Assembly: GCA_024233975.1 (NCBI GenBank)
Contig: JACKOX010000002.1
Coordinates: forward strand, 186,001 to 250,000
DNA length: 64,000 nucleotides
From: Rhodanobacteraceae bacterium
GTDB lineage: Bacteria > Pseudomonadota > Gammaproteobacteria > Xanthomonadales > Xanthomonadaceae
Reading direction: 5' to 3'
Shown: one piece after another, positions 50,586 through 64,000 of the stretch
Layout: the number at the start of each line of letters is the position of its first letter
Position numbering within the stretch: the first letter of the stretch is position 1
Position numbers and translations under genes: made by a program
Notes under the pieces: model-generated
Databases searched by the model: none
Seen by the model: the letters and a program-made list of their open reading frames with translations, nothing else
Told to the model about the DNA's origin: nothing

Positions 50586-51797
50586 GTGAGTGACATCAAT
50601 GACGCGATCGAGCAGATTGCCCGCGGCACGGTCGACCTGATCAAGCGCGAGGATCTGGAAACACGTCTCAAGACTGGGCGCCCCTTGCGCATCAAGGCTG
50701 GTTTCGATCCGACCGCGCCCGACCTGCATATTGGTCACACCGTGCTGCTGAATAAAATGCGCCAGTTCCAGGACCTGGGGCACGAGGTCATATTCCTCAT
50801 CGGCGACTTCACCGGGATGATCGGTGATCCAACCGGCAAGAACGCCACCCGCAAGCCGCTGACCAAGGCGGACGTTGCCGAGAACGCCAAAACCTACGCC
50901 GAGCAGGTCTTCAAGGTGCTGGATCGCGAGCGGACCGAGGTGCGCTTCAATTCGGAGTGGTTCGAGAAAATGAACGCGGCGGACATGATCCGCCTTGCCG
51001 CCCAACACACCGTGGCCCGCATGCTGGAGCGAGATGACTTCAACAAGCGCTATACCGGTGGCCAGCCGATTGCCGTGCACGAGTTCCTGTATCCGCTGGT
51101 TCAGGGTTATGACTCGGTCGCTCTGAAGGCGGACGTGGAGCTGGGCGGTACCGACCAGACCTTCAACCTCCTTGTGGGGCGCCAACTGCAGGAGCAGGCC
51201 GGGCAGCCGCCGCAGATCGTCCTGACCCTGCCGTTGCTGGAGGGCACCGACGGCGTGCAGAAGATGTCCAAGTCACTGGGCAACTACATCGGTATCAACG
51301 AGCCGCCCAACGCCATCTTCGGCAAGACCATGTCGATTTCCGATGAGTTGATGTGGCGCTACTACGAGCTGCTCAGCTTCCGCTGTTCGTTGGCCGACAT
51401 TGCGCGCATGCGCGAGGAAGTCGCTGCCGGCCAGCGCAACCCGCGTGACTGCAAGGTCGACCTAGCCAGGGAGCTGGTGGCGCGCTTCCATGACGAAGCG
51501 GCGGCTGAGGAGGCCATTCGTTACTGGAACGAAACCATTCGTGGCGGCCAGATGCCGGACGACATTCCGCTCAAGGAGATTGCGGCTCCTGCAGAGGGCG
51601 TCCGAATTGGCGTGTTGTTGAAGTTGGCCGGACTGGCGCCGAGCACCTCGGAAGCCATGCGCAAACTGGCGCAGCGCGCTGTCCGCGTGGATGGCGAAGT
51701 GGTTGAGGACCGTGACCTCAGCTTCCAGCCGGGTGCCGAGTTCGTGCTGCAGATGGGCAAGCGCCAGTTTGCCAAGGTAAAAATTGGCGCCGAATAA
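50586..51797 (+). CDS. tyrS: Tyrosyl-tRNA synthetase
   Basis: The 403-residue class I synthetase of the shorter TyrRS type has a HIGH motif (DLHIGHT), KMSKS ([10 protein letters not shown]) and a C-terminal S4 domain ([15 protein letters not shown]). It begins at GTG behind AAGGAA. The rRNA operon promoter lies 150 bases past the stop. Confidence 0.96.
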   Translation: MSDINDAIEQIARGTVDLIKREDLETRLKTGRPLRIKAGFDPTAPDLHIGHTVLLNKMRQFQDLGHEVIFLIGDFTGMIGDPTGKNATRKPLTKADVAENAKTYAEQVFKVLDRERTEVRFNSEWFEKMNAADMIRLAAQHTVARMLERDDFNKRYTGGQPIAVHEFLYPLVQGYDSVALKADVELGGTDQTFNLLVGRQLQEQAGQPPQIVLTLPLLEGTDGVQKMSKSLGNYIGINEPPNAIFGKTMSISDELMWRYYELLSFRCSLADIARMREEVAAGQRNPRDCKVDLARELVARFHDEAAAEEAIRYWNETIRGGQMPDDIPLKEIAAPAEGVRIGVLLKLAGLAPSTSEAMRKLAQRAVRVDGEVVEDRDLSFQPGAEFVLQMGKRQFAKVKIGAE

Positions 51798-51948
51798 GCA
51801 TTTCCCACCAGCAGCGTGAAATTTCTTCCGCCACCCCCTATGCAAACGATGAGTGAGTGGTTAGGATGCGCGCCCCCTGACGAGTTGGCCGGCGAGAGGC
51901 TGGTTTGAGCGGATTGGGGGAGGCGGTAAAAAAGGTGGTTCGAGGGTG

Positions 51949-51976
51949 TTGACGTTCTTCGAATGTACCGTATAAT
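51949..51976 (+). promoter_or_regulatory. rRNA operon promoter
   Basis: A -35 TTGACG and a perfect -10 TATAAT have a 16-base spacer. A GC-rich discriminator (GGGCGGC) follows, as expected for ppGpp-sensitive rRNA promoters. It is the best sigma-70 match seen in the window. Confidence 0.9.
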
Positions 51977-52033
51977 GGGCGGCTCCCTTGGACGAAACGT
52001 CCTCTGGGACTCGGGCTTGGCCCGAACGTTCAG

Positions 52034-52043
52034 ATCTTTGACA
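52034..52043 (+). promoter_or_regulatory. boxA-like antitermination site in the 16S leader
   Basis: ATCTTTGACA lies between the promoter and the 16S processing stem. A second boxA-like TTCTTTGAAAA occurs ahead of 23S at 54034-54044. Confidence 0.5.
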
Positions 52044-52051
52044 GTGTGCCT

Positions 52052-52071
52052 AGATAACTTGTGCGGACGCC
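52052..52071 (+). other. 5' arm of the 16S RNase III processing stem
   Basis: AGATAACTTGTGCGGACGCC pairs with GGCGTCCTCACAAGTTATCT at 53741-53760, with one mismatch. It brackets the 16S gene. Confidence 0.85.
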
Positions 52072-52172
52072 TGCGGGTGGATAGCTGTCCATTTCGCAGA
52101 TGTCTAGCCTTGTCATATGCAATATGCCAAGTGCCGGGACATCTTCGCGAAGCTGAAGTAATTAGAAGCTTT

Positions 52173-53717
<1,545 letters not shown>

Positions 53718-53786
53718 GAGAAAGGCAGCCTGCCTTAGCGGGCGTCCTCACAAGTTATCTATTCCATTGACGAGTCAATACGGCCT

Positions 53787-53863
<77 letters not shown>

Positions 53864-53889
53864 GTTTGGGAAGGCGTGAGACCTGAATT

Positions 53890-53965
53890 GGGGCCATAGC
53901 TCAGCTGGGAGAGCACCTGCTTTGCAAGCAGGGGGTCGTCGGTTCGATCCCGACTGGCTCCACCA
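53890..53965 (+). tRNA. alaT: tRNA-Ala (TGC anticodon)
   Basis: The 76-base tRNA has acceptor GGGGCCA/TGGCTCC with one G-T pair, anticodon TGC at 53923-53925 and an encoded CCA. It is the second spacer tRNA, 26 bases after tRNA-Ile. Confidence 0.98.
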
Positions 53966-54155
53966 GTTTGGCGGTTGATGGAAACTAGGTACACATAAAG
54001 ATTAAAGCGGGCTCGCATTGTGGCGGGTCTGTGTTCTTTGAAAACTTGGAATGTAGCGAGCGTTTGAGACGAACTGTCTTACAACGTGTCGTTGAGGCTA
54101 AGGCGAAAGCATTAGAGAACCGTCCATATAACGTTGAGGCGACTTGAGGTTATAT

Positions 54156-57039
<2,884 letters not shown>

Positions 57040-57165
57040 ATAACCTCAAATCGCTTCGACTTCCTCAACCACACGTTGAGCAGTTCGAAACAAACCTCGC
57101 TACATATCCAAGTCCAACGCGAGACGGCGCGAAGCCTACAAGGCTCCCGCGACGCTCCACCGTCT

Positions 57166-57279
57166 CCCTGGCGACCATAGCGCTGTGGCACCACCCGATC
57201 CCATCCCGAACTCGGAAGTGAAACGCAGCCGCGCCGATGGTAGTGTGCATCCGCATGCAAGAGTAGGTCATCGCCAGGG
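57166..57279 (+). rRNA. rrf: 5S ribosomal RNA
   Basis: The ends CCCTGGCGA and TCGCCAGGG pair to form helix I. The internal CCGAACTCGGAAGTGAAACG is the conserved loop B/C region. Length is about 114-116 bases. Confidence 0.95.
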
Positions 57280-57288
57280 CCTTATTCC

Positions 57289-57322
57289 AACGCCCCGATC
57301 AGCTAACGCTGGTCGGGGCGTT
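57289..57322 (+). terminator. rRNA operon terminator
   Basis: A 15-bp stem (AACGCCCCGATCAGC / GCTGGTCGGGGCGTT, one G-U pair) has a TAAC loop, 9 bases after 5S. The T-run is short. Confidence 0.85.
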
Positions 57323-57432
57323 CTCGTTGGGCGGTTAAAAAGCACCGGAAATGCCGCTGTTGCTTGAATGCTGGCGACAATGAAGCGGAGTCGCGCAAGG
57401 GCGAATACGTCGCAACAGCCGAAGCGTGCCCC

Positions 57433-58353
57433 TCAGGTCAACGCGTTCAGAAGGCGTCCTGCGCCGTCTTCGAGCAAAGCTTCGGCCACGGCGATGCCGA
57501 GGGCGATGGGTGCGTCGATCGGGCCGCTGGCTGTCTGGCGCATCAGCTCTCCGGTGGTAGCGTCGCCGACCAGTCCGGTGAGGTGGAGCTGATCGCCGTT
57601 GCGCTCGGCGAACGCCGCGATCGGTACCTGGCAGCTGCCCTGCAGGCGACGGGTCATGGCGCGCTCGGCGTCGACACGCGTCGCGGTTTCAGCATCATGA
57701 AGCCCGGAGAGAACCTTGTTGATGGAGTCGTCACCATCGCGGATCTCGATGGCAATGGCGCCTTGTGCGGCAGCCGGAAGCCAGTCGGGGGCAGAAAGGC
57801 GCTCGCGGATCCGCTCGTGGAAACCGAGGCGTTCGAGGCCGGCCGCAGCCAGGATGATGGCGTCGAAGTCGCCGCTGTCGAGCTTGGCCAGACGGGTATT
57901 GACGTTGCCGCGAAGGTCCAGGAGCCGCAAGTCCGGACGGCGTGCGCGCAGCTGGGCCTGGCGACGCAGCGAGGAGGTGCCAACGCAGGCGCCTTGCGGC
58001 AGGTCTTGAAAGCGTTCGAAGCGGTTGCTGACGAAGGCGTCAAAGGGGTCGGCGCGATCCAGGATGGCACCGATGGCGAAGCCGTCTTCCAGCTCCATCG
58101 GCACGTCTTTCAGCGAATGCACGGCAATGTCGGCATGGCCGGCCTGCATCGCGACTTCCAGCTCCTTCAGGAACAGCCCCTTGCCGCCGATCTGCGCCAA
58201 GGGGCGATCCAGCACCTGGTCGCCGCGGGTGCTCAGCGGAACCAGTTCGATGTGCAGTCCAGGATGAAGCTGTCGCAGACGCGCCGCGACATGCTCGCTC
58301 TGCCAAAGGGCAAGCGCGCTCTGGCGCGTGGCGATACGCAACCGTGCAACCAT
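57433..58353 (-). CDS. hemC: Hydroxymethylbilane synthase (porphobilinogen deaminase)
   Basis: The 306-residue product polymerises four porphobilinogens in heme and siroheme synthesis. [43 protein letters not shown] and [13 protein letters not shown] (cofactor Cys) are intact. I chose ATG 58353; longer in-frame starts lie inside algR. It follows algR by 10 bases, the order algZ-algR-hemC known in Pseudomonas. Confidence 0.96.
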   Translation of the reverse strand: MVARLRIATRQSALALWQSEHVAARLRQLHPGLHIELVPLSTRGDQVLDRPLAQIGGKGLFLKELEVAMQAGHADIAVHSLKDVPMELEDGFAIGAILDRADPFDAFVSNRFERFQDLPQGACVGTSSLRRQAQLRARRPDLRLLDLRGNVNTRLAKLDSGDFDAIILAAAGLERLGFHERIRERLSAPDWLPAAAQGAIAIEIRDGDDSINKVLSGLHDAETATRVDAERAMTRRLQGSCQVPIAAFAERNGDQLHLTGLVGDATTGELMRQTASGPIDAPIALGIAVAEALLEDGAGRLLNALT

Positions 58354-58363
58354 CGGCGACGTC

Positions 58364-59107
58364 TCAGTGCCCGCGAACGCGCTGGCGCAGGCCAGGCAGG
58401 CTGCGGCGGCTGACTTCGAGTTCGGCGTCCACGCTGCGCAATACGGCGCGAGCCTGGCCGTCGGCATCGCGGCGCAATTCCATGAGTTCGTCGGCGGCGA
58501 TCAGGCAGTTGCGGTGGATCCGCAGGAACATGTCGCCAAACTCCTTTTCCAGTGACTTCAGCGATTCCTCGATCAGGTCCTCGCCGCGGGCGTGGTGGAC
58601 GATCGTGTACTTCTCCTCGGCCTGCAGGTAGTAGACCTCCTCCAGTGGGATCAGTCGCAGGCTGCCTCGCATGCGAGCGCAGAGATGGCTGCGGCGCTTC
58701 TCCTCGCCCTTGATCTCGCGCCCCAGCGCCACGACGTTGTCGCCGCTGAGCTGCGCGGCGCGCTGCAGTGCCTGCAGCAGGCGCTCGGCGCGTACCGGCT
58801 TGACGAGATAATCGATCGCGCGGGCTTCGAACGCGGCCAACGCGTGCTCATCGTAGGCGGTGCAGAAGATCACCGCCGGCGGAGGATCCAGCGTGGCCAG
58901 GTGACGTGCGGCTTCAAGCCCGTCCACGACGGGCATGGAGATGTCGAGCAGCACGGTGTCGGCGCCAGTCTCGCTCGCCATTTCCACCGCCTCGCGACCA
59001 TTCGCCGCTTCGCCAACAATTTGAACGCCGGAGGCATCGCGCAGCAGGTCGCGCAGGCGCTCACGTGCCAGCGGTTCGTCGTCAGCGATCAACACTTTCA
59101 TGGACAT
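58364..59107 (-). CDS. algR: LytTR-family response regulator (AlgR-like)
   Basis: The 247-residue product has a receiver domain ([16 protein letters not shown]; phospho-acceptor Asp in [12 protein letters not shown]) and a C-terminal LytTR DNA-binding domain ([30 protein letters not shown]). The partner kinase gene lies upstream. In Pseudomonas AlgR controls alginate and type IV pili; targets here are unknown. I chose ATG 59107 behind AGAGGAA. Confidence 0.93.
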   Translation of the reverse strand: MSMKVLIADDEPLARERLRDLLRDASGVQIVGEAANGREAVEMASETGADTVLLDISMPVVDGLEAARHLATLDPPPAVIFCTAYDEHALAAFEARAIDYLVKPVRAERLLQALQRAAQLSGDNVVALGREIKGEEKRRSHLCARMRGSLRLIPLEEVYYLQAEEKYTIVHHARGEDLIEESLKSLEKEFGDMFLRIHRNCLIAADELMELRRDADGQARAVLRSVDAELEVSRRSLPGLRQRVRGH

Positions 59108-59151
59108 GTCGTTCCTCTGCAGTGGTGGTGACGGGTACCGGGGCGACGTGA

Positions 59152-60195
59152 TCAGGCCGCCGCCGCCAGTGGCAGGGCAAGCGTGCACTCATAGTAATCG
59201 TCACGACGGTCGATCGTCACCCGCGCGGCGTCGCCGAAGTGATGGCGCAGGCGCTGCTCGATGCTGGCCTGCGCATGGGAATTGCCGCTGGCGCCGCGCA
59301 ACCGTGGCGTCGGATTGCCGATACGGATCAGCAGCTGCCCGGCTTCGACATGCAGGCCAATATGGATGCAGCCCCCATGTTCCAGGCGCGCTACGCCGTG
59401 GATGATGGCGTTCTCCAGCAGCGGCTGCAGGATCAGGCGCGGCATCTGCAGATCCAGCGGCAGATCGCCATCGCGCTGCCATTCGACTTCAAGACGATCA
59501 CCCAGTCGCAGCTTCTCGATGGCGAGGTAGCGCTCGCCCAGCGTGATTTCCTCATCCAGCGATGCCGGTCCCTGGCCGGCGCCCAGCGCGGCGCGGAACA
59601 GGTCTGCCAGATCCTCGATGGCGCGCTCGGCGGTTTCCGGGTCACGCCGCACCAGACTGGCGATGCTGTTCATGCTGTTGAAAAGAAAATGTGGGCGGAT
59701 GCGGGCCTGCAGCGCTCGCACCTCGGCGTCCGCCTTGGCCTGCACCTGCTCCGCCCACTGCTGCTGGACATAGAAATAGCGTAGCGCCGCGGCGCTGATG
59801 ACCGCCGCCAGCGCCGCCACGCCGCCGACGAATACCGCCTGGTATTCGCGGGGCAGTGTCATGTGCAGGCCGATGCCGGTATCGATTTCGTGCAGCAGGT
59901 AGGCGCCCAGTGCGGCCATCGACACCGGCTCCAGCCAGGCAATCAGCGCACCGAGCCAGACCGGCAGCCGATGCAGCAGCGGTCGCGTCTTGCAGAGGAG
60001 CAGGGCCGAGCTCAGCGCCAGCCACTGCGCGAACAGACTGGAGGCGTAGAAGCGCGGGAAATCCCAGATGCCTTCCTGTGATGGCGCCAGCGCCAGCAGC
60101 AGCACGACGATCTCCGCTGCCACCATCATCGCCGTCAACGCCGGTAGCCGGCACAGGTCTGGCAGCCATTCGCGCGGGCGCTGCATCGTTGCCAT
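59152..60195 (-). CDS. algZ: LytS/AlgZ-type membrane histidine kinase
   Basis: The 348-residue product has about four membrane segments in residues 15-160, then a His_kinase domain with RIRPHFLFNSMNSIASLVRR (phospho-accepting His) and the N-box PLLENAIIHGV. The last ATP-binding Gly-rich box is less clear, which is usual in this kinase class. It lies 44 bases before algR and its start nearly touches the carboxylesterase stop. Confidence 0.9.
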   Translation of the reverse strand: MATMQRPREWLPDLCRLPALTAMMVAAEIVVLLLALAPSQEGIWDFPRFYASSLFAQWLALSSALLLCKTRPLLHRLPVWLGALIAWLEPVSMAALGAYLLHEIDTGIGLHMTLPREYQAVFVGGVAALAAVISAAALRYFYVQQQWAEQVQAKADAEVRALQARIRPHFLFNSMNSIASLVRRDPETAERAIEDLADLFRAALGAGQGPASLDEEITLGERYLAIEKLRLGDRLEVEWQRDGDLPLDLQMPRLILQPLLENAIIHGVARLEHGGCIHIGLHVEAGQLLIRIGNPTPRLRGASGNSHAQASIEQRLRHHFGDAARVTIDRRDDYYECTLALPLAAAA

Positions 60196-60197
60196 GT

Positions 60198-60881
60198 TCA
60201 GCCGCTGCGGAAGCGCTGGCCCATCCAGGCGGCGATATCGGCGATCTCCTGGGCGGATACTGAATGCGGCATGGCATAGCTGTGCCACTCCACGTCGAGT
60301 CCCAGTGCGACCAGCTTCTCGCGGCTCATCAGCCCCAGCGCCTGCGGTACGACCGGATCCAGTGAGCCATGCGCCATGAAGGTGGCGAGTCCCTTGCTGG
60401 CCTCGGACTGTTCGTCGGAGCTCTGCTCGGCCATGGGCAGGTAGGTCGACAGCGCCATCAGGCCGCCCAGGTGCTTCCCGTGACGTAGTGCTGCAGCCAT
60501 CACGATCGCGCCGCCCTGTGAAAAGCCGGCCAGGATGATGCGTTCGTCGGGAATCCCGCGCTGGTTTTCCCGGGCGATCAGCGCTTCCAGCTGCGCGATG
60601 GATTCGCGCACGCCCTTCTCATCCTGCCGCATGGCGATTTCGGTGCCGAGAATGTCGTACCAGGCACGCATGGCCATGCCGCCGTTGATGGTGACCGGGC
60701 GCACCGGCGCATGCGGAAACACGAAGCGGATCGCCGGCCAACCGCGCTCCAGCAGCTGCGGCACGATGGGCTCGAAGTCGTGGCCATCGGCGCCAAGGCC
60801 ATGCAGCCAGATCACCGACCATTGCGGATTAGGCCCGGTTTCGGTTTCGACGGCGGGAAGCAGGGCGGCGGTATCGCTCAT
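60198..60881 (-). CDS. Alpha/beta-hydrolase carboxylesterase (phospholipase/carboxylesterase family)
   Basis: The 227-residue product has the alpha/beta-hydrolase triad: the nucleophile in ILAGFSQGGA, the Asp in HGSLDPVVP and the His in MPHSVS. WLHGLGADGHDF forms the oxyanion region. It resembles carboxylesterase II / acyl-protein thioesterase-like enzymes. No signal peptide. It appears to head the algZ-algR-hemC operon. The in-frame region upstream to 61577 is antisense to recC and rejected. Confidence 0.92.
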   Translation of the reverse strand: MSDTAALLPAVETETGPNPQWSVIWLHGLGADGHDFEPIVPQLLERGWPAIRFVFPHAPVRPVTINGGMAMRAWYDILGTEIAMRQDEKGVRESIAQLEALIARENQRGIPDERIILAGFSQGGAIVMAAALRHGKHLGGLMALSTYLPMAEQSSDEQSEASKGLATFMAHGSLDPVVPQALGLMSREKLVALGLDVEWHSYAMPHSVSAQEIADIAAWMGQRFRSG

Positions 60882-61012
60882 GGAATGGTCAGCAGTCGGG
60901 ACAGTCGGCAGGATAGCAGGCGGCCAGCAGCCATCGGCATGCCGGAACGCGTTGTCTCGACCACCGAGACCCGGATCGGCCACACTGCGGTCACACCGCA
61001 TCGCAGCCAAAC

Positions 61013-64000
61013 ATGTTCTTCCTTCACTACGGCAACGACATCGACGGACTGGCCATCGATCTCGCCGCTCGCCTGGCCGAGCCGCGGGATCTCGCAGCCG
61101 TGCTGTCGCCGGAAGTGGTGCTGGTGCCACATGCCGGGTTGCAACGCTGGCTGCAGTTCCGGCTGGCGGAGCAGAACGGCGTCGCCGCGAACATCCGCTT
61201 CCTGCGCCCGGGTGAACTGGTGTGGAACCTGCTGCACGCCGCGGCGCCAATACTTGGGCACACCGCGCTGCCGGAACATTCGCCCTGGGATGCCGAACGC
61301 CTGCGCTGGCGCCTTCTGCGCGACTTCGAAGATCGCGGGCAGCTGCCGGTTTCGCTGCAGGACTACTTGCAGGGCCGTGACGCGGAGGGAGGTGATGATC
61401 CGGTTCGCGCCTTCCAGCTGGCCGATGAAATGGCATCGGTGTACGACAAGTACCAGGCCTGGCGGCGTGACAAGGTGATGCGCTGGCAGCGTGGGGACAT
61501 CGATGCCAGCGACGACTGGCAGGCACGGCTGTTCCATCGTCTTGCCGGCGCCATTGATACGCCGTCGCGTGCCGCACTGCTGGACAGCTGGCTACGTCAT
61601 TTCGGGAACGGCGCCATCACGCCGCCGGCATTGCCCGGACGGTTGTTCGTGTTTGGCTGCCTGAATGTATCGCCGGACGTGCTGCGCCTGCTCGGCATCG
61701 TCGGGCAGCACATCGATACGCGCTTCTACATGCCGACGCCCTGCGCCGAGTATTGGGGCGATGTGAAGGGCGAGCGCGAGCGCCTGCGCGAAGCCGGGAT
61801 CGATGCGTTTCCCGTTGACGAGAACCCGCTGCTGTCACGCATGGGTCGGGCTGGCCGCGACGTGGTGGCGCAGATCTTCAGCTACGAACAGGTGCAGCCG
61901 GCCGGCGAGATCGAGTCCCTGCGCGAGCCGGACCCCCGCGCATCGCTGCTGTCGCGGCTGCAGGCCGACGTGCTGTGGCGGCGCGATTCGCGTTCGGATG
62001 CTGGCGATGCGCCCGGTCCGGCCGATCCGCGGTTGGCCGCCGATGGCAGCCTGCGCGTGCATGCCTGCCATGGACGCCTGCGCGAGATCGAAGTGCTGCA
62101 CGACCAGCTGCTGTCGCTGCTGCAACCGCGCGACGACGGACAGCCGCCGCTGCGGCCGCGCGACATCGCCGTGCTGACGCCCGACATCGATGCCTATGCT
62201 GATGCGATCCACGCGGTTTTCGGCGGCATCGAGGCAGACGATCCACGGCACATTCCTTTCAGTCTTGCCGACCAGGGCCTGCTATCCGAACACCCACTGC
62301 CCGGCCTGTTCCTGCGCCTGTTCGAACTGGCCGGCTCCGGGCAGCCGCTGAGCGAAACGCTGGACCTGCTCGCGCTGCCAGCCCTGCAGCGTCGACTCGG
62401 GATCGATGCGGCCGGCGCCGCACGCATTGGCGACTGGCTGCATGAAGCAGGTGTGCGCCATGGTCGTGGTGGGAATCGCGACGAACCTGACGCCTTCAGT
62501 TGGGCCTTCGGTACGGATCGTCTGCTGCTCGGCATGGCCAGCGGCGATCCGGCCCACGGCGAACGGCTGGCGGGCATTGCGGGGCTGCCGATCATCGAGG
62601 GAGCGAACAGTACCGTGCTCGATGCCGTCCTGCAGCTCAATGCGCTGGTGGATCGCCATGCGGCGATGCTGGCGCAGCCAAAGACGGCGTCGCAATGGCG
62701 CGACGCGCTGCTGCGCCTGATCGACGACCTGCTGCCGGTTGACGCCGATGACGAGGAAGGGCTTCGCGCCCTGCCCATGTTGCGGGCGCAGCTCCAGGAT
62801 TGGGCCGGCTCGGTAAACGCGGTTGATCCCGGATGGCGACTGCCACGCGAGATCGTGCGTGCCGCCTTGCGGCAGCAGATCGATGCCGTCCGGCCAAGGC
62901 AGGCGCTGCTGGGCGGTGGTGTCAGCTTCGCCGGCATGGTGCCGCTGCGCAGCGTGCCGTTCCGCATGATCTGGGTGCTGGGCATGGACGATGGCGCCTA
63001 TCCGCGTCGCGAGCCGGGCGGCGACCTCAACCGCCTGCTGGCGGACCTGCGCGATCCGAAGCGTCGTCGTATCGGTGACCGCTCGGTGCGCGAGGACGAC
63101 CGCTTCCTGTTCCTGCAGCTTCTCTGCGCGGCGCAGGATCATTTCCACGTGAGCTATGTCGGCTTCGACGCGAAGAGCGGTGCCGAGCTGCCGCCGGCTG
63201 CGCCCGTACTGGATCTGCTCGACGCTGCCAGTGCGTGTTTTGACGACCCGAAGCAGGCCCGCCAGGCCATCCACGTGGCGCATCCGCTGCAGCCTTTCGA
63301 CGCGTCACTGTTTGACGGCAGTGACTCGCGTCGCGCCAGCTTCAGTCATCGCTGGCTGGACGCCGCACGTGCTGCCCATGCCCCATCCCTGGAAGCACCA
63401 CCGTTCTGCGCTTCGCCTCTTGACGAAGAAGTGGGCGAGGAGTCGCTCGAACTCGATCTTGCCGAACTGCTGGCGTGGTCGCGTCTGCCACCGCGAGCCT
63501 TCCTGCGTGATCGCCTCGACATCGCATTGCCGCGCATCGATGAACTTGAGCTGGATCGCGAACCGCTGGCGCTGGCCGATCCGCTGGAACGTTCGCAGCG
63601 GCGCCGGGCGCTGCTGGATGCCTGGGACCATCGCGGCGACGTGGACTGGGAGGACAGTCTGGCCTCGCTGCGGGCGCAGGCCCTGCTGCCCGCTGGTGCG
63701 GTCGGGCGTCGCGTACTGGCCAACGGCGTTGCCGACATCGCGCCGCTATGGCGAACCTTCGACGCCTGGCGTCGCGAACAGGCGGCGTTGCCGGCAGAGC
63801 TTCCGGCCTTTGCTTGCGACGGTTTTCGTGTGCATGGACGTCTGCCCTGGCTGGGCGCCGGTGATGGCGCTCGCGAGGCGGCGTTGATCGAGGGCGGTCG
63901 AGTCGATGGCCGTCACTTGCTGGCGTTCTGGCTGCAGCACCTGTGTCGCCAGGTGGCCGGTGTCGGTGGCGACAGCTGGTTGTTTGGTCTGCATGAAAAG
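61013..64000 (+). CDS. recC: Exodeoxyribonuclease V subunit RecC (3' end outside window)
   Basis: The frame is open for 996 codons from ATG 61013 to the right edge. LQRWLQFRLAEQNGVAANIR near residue 45 and VPFRMIWVLGMDDGAYPR near 650 are typical RecC segments; the latter belongs to the helicase-like core. RecC recognises Chi and holds RecB and RecD in the RecBCD recombination enzyme. The gene is divergent from the carboxylesterase gene. recB and recD would be expected downstream, beyond the window. Confidence 0.93.
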   Translation, partial: MFFLHYGNDIDGLAIDLAARLAEPRDLAAVLSPEVVLVPHAGLQRWLQFRLAEQNGVAANIRFLRPGELVWNLLHAAAPILGHTALPEHSPWDAERLRWRLLRDFEDRGQLPVSLQDYLQGRDAEGGDDPVRAFQLADEMASVYDKYQAWRRDKVMRWQRGDIDASDDWQARLFHRLAGAIDTPSRAALLDSWLRHFGNGAITPPALPGRLFVFGCLNVSPDVLRLLGIVGQHIDTRFYMPTPCAEYWGDVKGERERLREAGIDAFPVDENPLLSRMGRAGRDVVAQIFSYEQVQPAGEIESLREPDPRASLLSRLQADVLWRRDSRSDAGDAPGPADPRLAADGSLRVHACHGRLREIEVLHDQLLSLLQPRDDGQPPLRPRDIAVLTPDIDAYADAIHAVFGGIEADDPRHIPFSLADQGLLSEHPLPGLFLRLFELAGSGQPLSETLDLLALPALQRRLGIDAAGAARIGDWLHEAGVRHGRGGNRDEPDAFSWAFGTDRLLLGMASGDPAHGERLAGIAGLPIIEGANSTVLDAVLQLNALVDRHAAMLAQPKTASQWRDALLRLIDDLLPVDADDEEGLRALPMLRAQLQDWAGSVNAVDPGWRLPREIVRAALRQQIDAVRPRQALLGGGVSFAGMVPLRSVPFRMIWVLGMDDGAYPRREPGGDLNRLLADLRDPKRRRIGDRSVREDDRFLFLQLLCAAQDHFHVSYVGFDAKSGAELPPAAPVLDLLDAASACFDDPKQARQAIHVAHPLQPFDASLFDGSDSRRASFSHRWLDAARAAHAPSLEAPPFCASPLDEEVGEESLELDLAELLAWSRLPPRAFLRDRLDIALPRIDELELDREPLALADPLERSQRRRALLDAWDHRGDVDWEDSLASLRAQALLPAGAVGRRVLANGVADIAPLWRTFDAWRREQAALPAELPAFACDGFRVHGRLPWLGAGDGAREAALIEGGRVDGRHLLAFWLQHLCRQVAGVGGDSWLFGLHEK

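Noticed and set aside
60882..61577. N-terminal extension of the carboxylesterase to 459 residues
   Set aside because: It is antisense to the start of recC, and the esterase homology begins at 60881.

Overview
The window looks like chromosome from a GC-rich gammaproteobacterium, most likely order Lysobacterales (Xanthomonadales). This rests on the complete rRNA operon, the algZ-algR-hemC and coaBC-dut-algC-pyrE orders shared with pseudomonads and xanthomonads, and the many secreted beta-rich proteins. The order-level placement is an inference; no 16S search could be run.

Bases 1-25000 combine sulfur assimilation with secreted proteins. The sulfur genes are cysG-cysK (minus), the divergent regulator cysB (plus) and cysJIH (minus). 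Between them lie an incomplete DUF11/beta-helix protein, a reprolysin-like metalloprotease, an Omp28-like thioredoxin-fold protein, a 1313-residue beta-helix/Calx-beta protein with an IPTL-CTERM sorting signal, and an amidohydrolase-like protein with thrombospondin type 3 repeats. Four unrelated secreted proteins end in the same short tail, [FY]x[DN]GFE, which looks like an unrecognised C-terminal processing or sorting tag. A short ORF in which 7 of 8 consecutive codons are Met or Cys overlaps the start of cysB, a candidate sulfur-amino-acid-sensing leader. An intact IS5-family element sits directly upstream of the ribosome binding site of the IPTL-CTERM gene. On its other side is a three-domain fusion: Asp/Asn beta-hydroxylase, PAPS sulfotransferase and TIGR03032 domain.

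Bases 25000-37800 hold argS with a SPOR protein, then a seven-gene TonB2-type operon (DUF3450, TtpC-like large ExbB, ExbB, ExbD, TonB, TPR protein, Oar-like TonB-dependent receptor), followed by a secreted beta-helix protein. Two promoter regions, ahead of the operon and ahead of the beta-helix gene, each carry four half-sites at 11-bp spacing that resemble PhoB boxes, with a -10-like hexamer exactly 10 bp downstream. This suggests phosphate-starvation control of an energised outer-membrane uptake or export system.

Bases 37800-51800 are mostly housekeeping: an HD-type protein with a class I phosphodiesterase-like signature, radC, coaBC-dut-algC, pyrE with a DUF4124 protein, xthA-ampG, a small ribbon-helix-helix-like protein, anmK-mepM and tyrS. 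Peptidoglycan recycling and remodelling genes cluster here.

Bases 51950-57330 are a complete rRNA operon (promoter, 16S, tRNA-Ile, tRNA-Ala, 23S, 5S, terminator) with RNase III processing stems. It is followed on the minus strand by a carboxylesterase-algZ-algR-hemC operon. A divergent recC gene runs off the right edge. No CRISPR array, prophage or riboswitch was seen. The only stretches over 300 bases without a conventional gene are 5579-5883 (the cys leader and regulatory region) and 51798-52172 (the rRNA promoter and leader).
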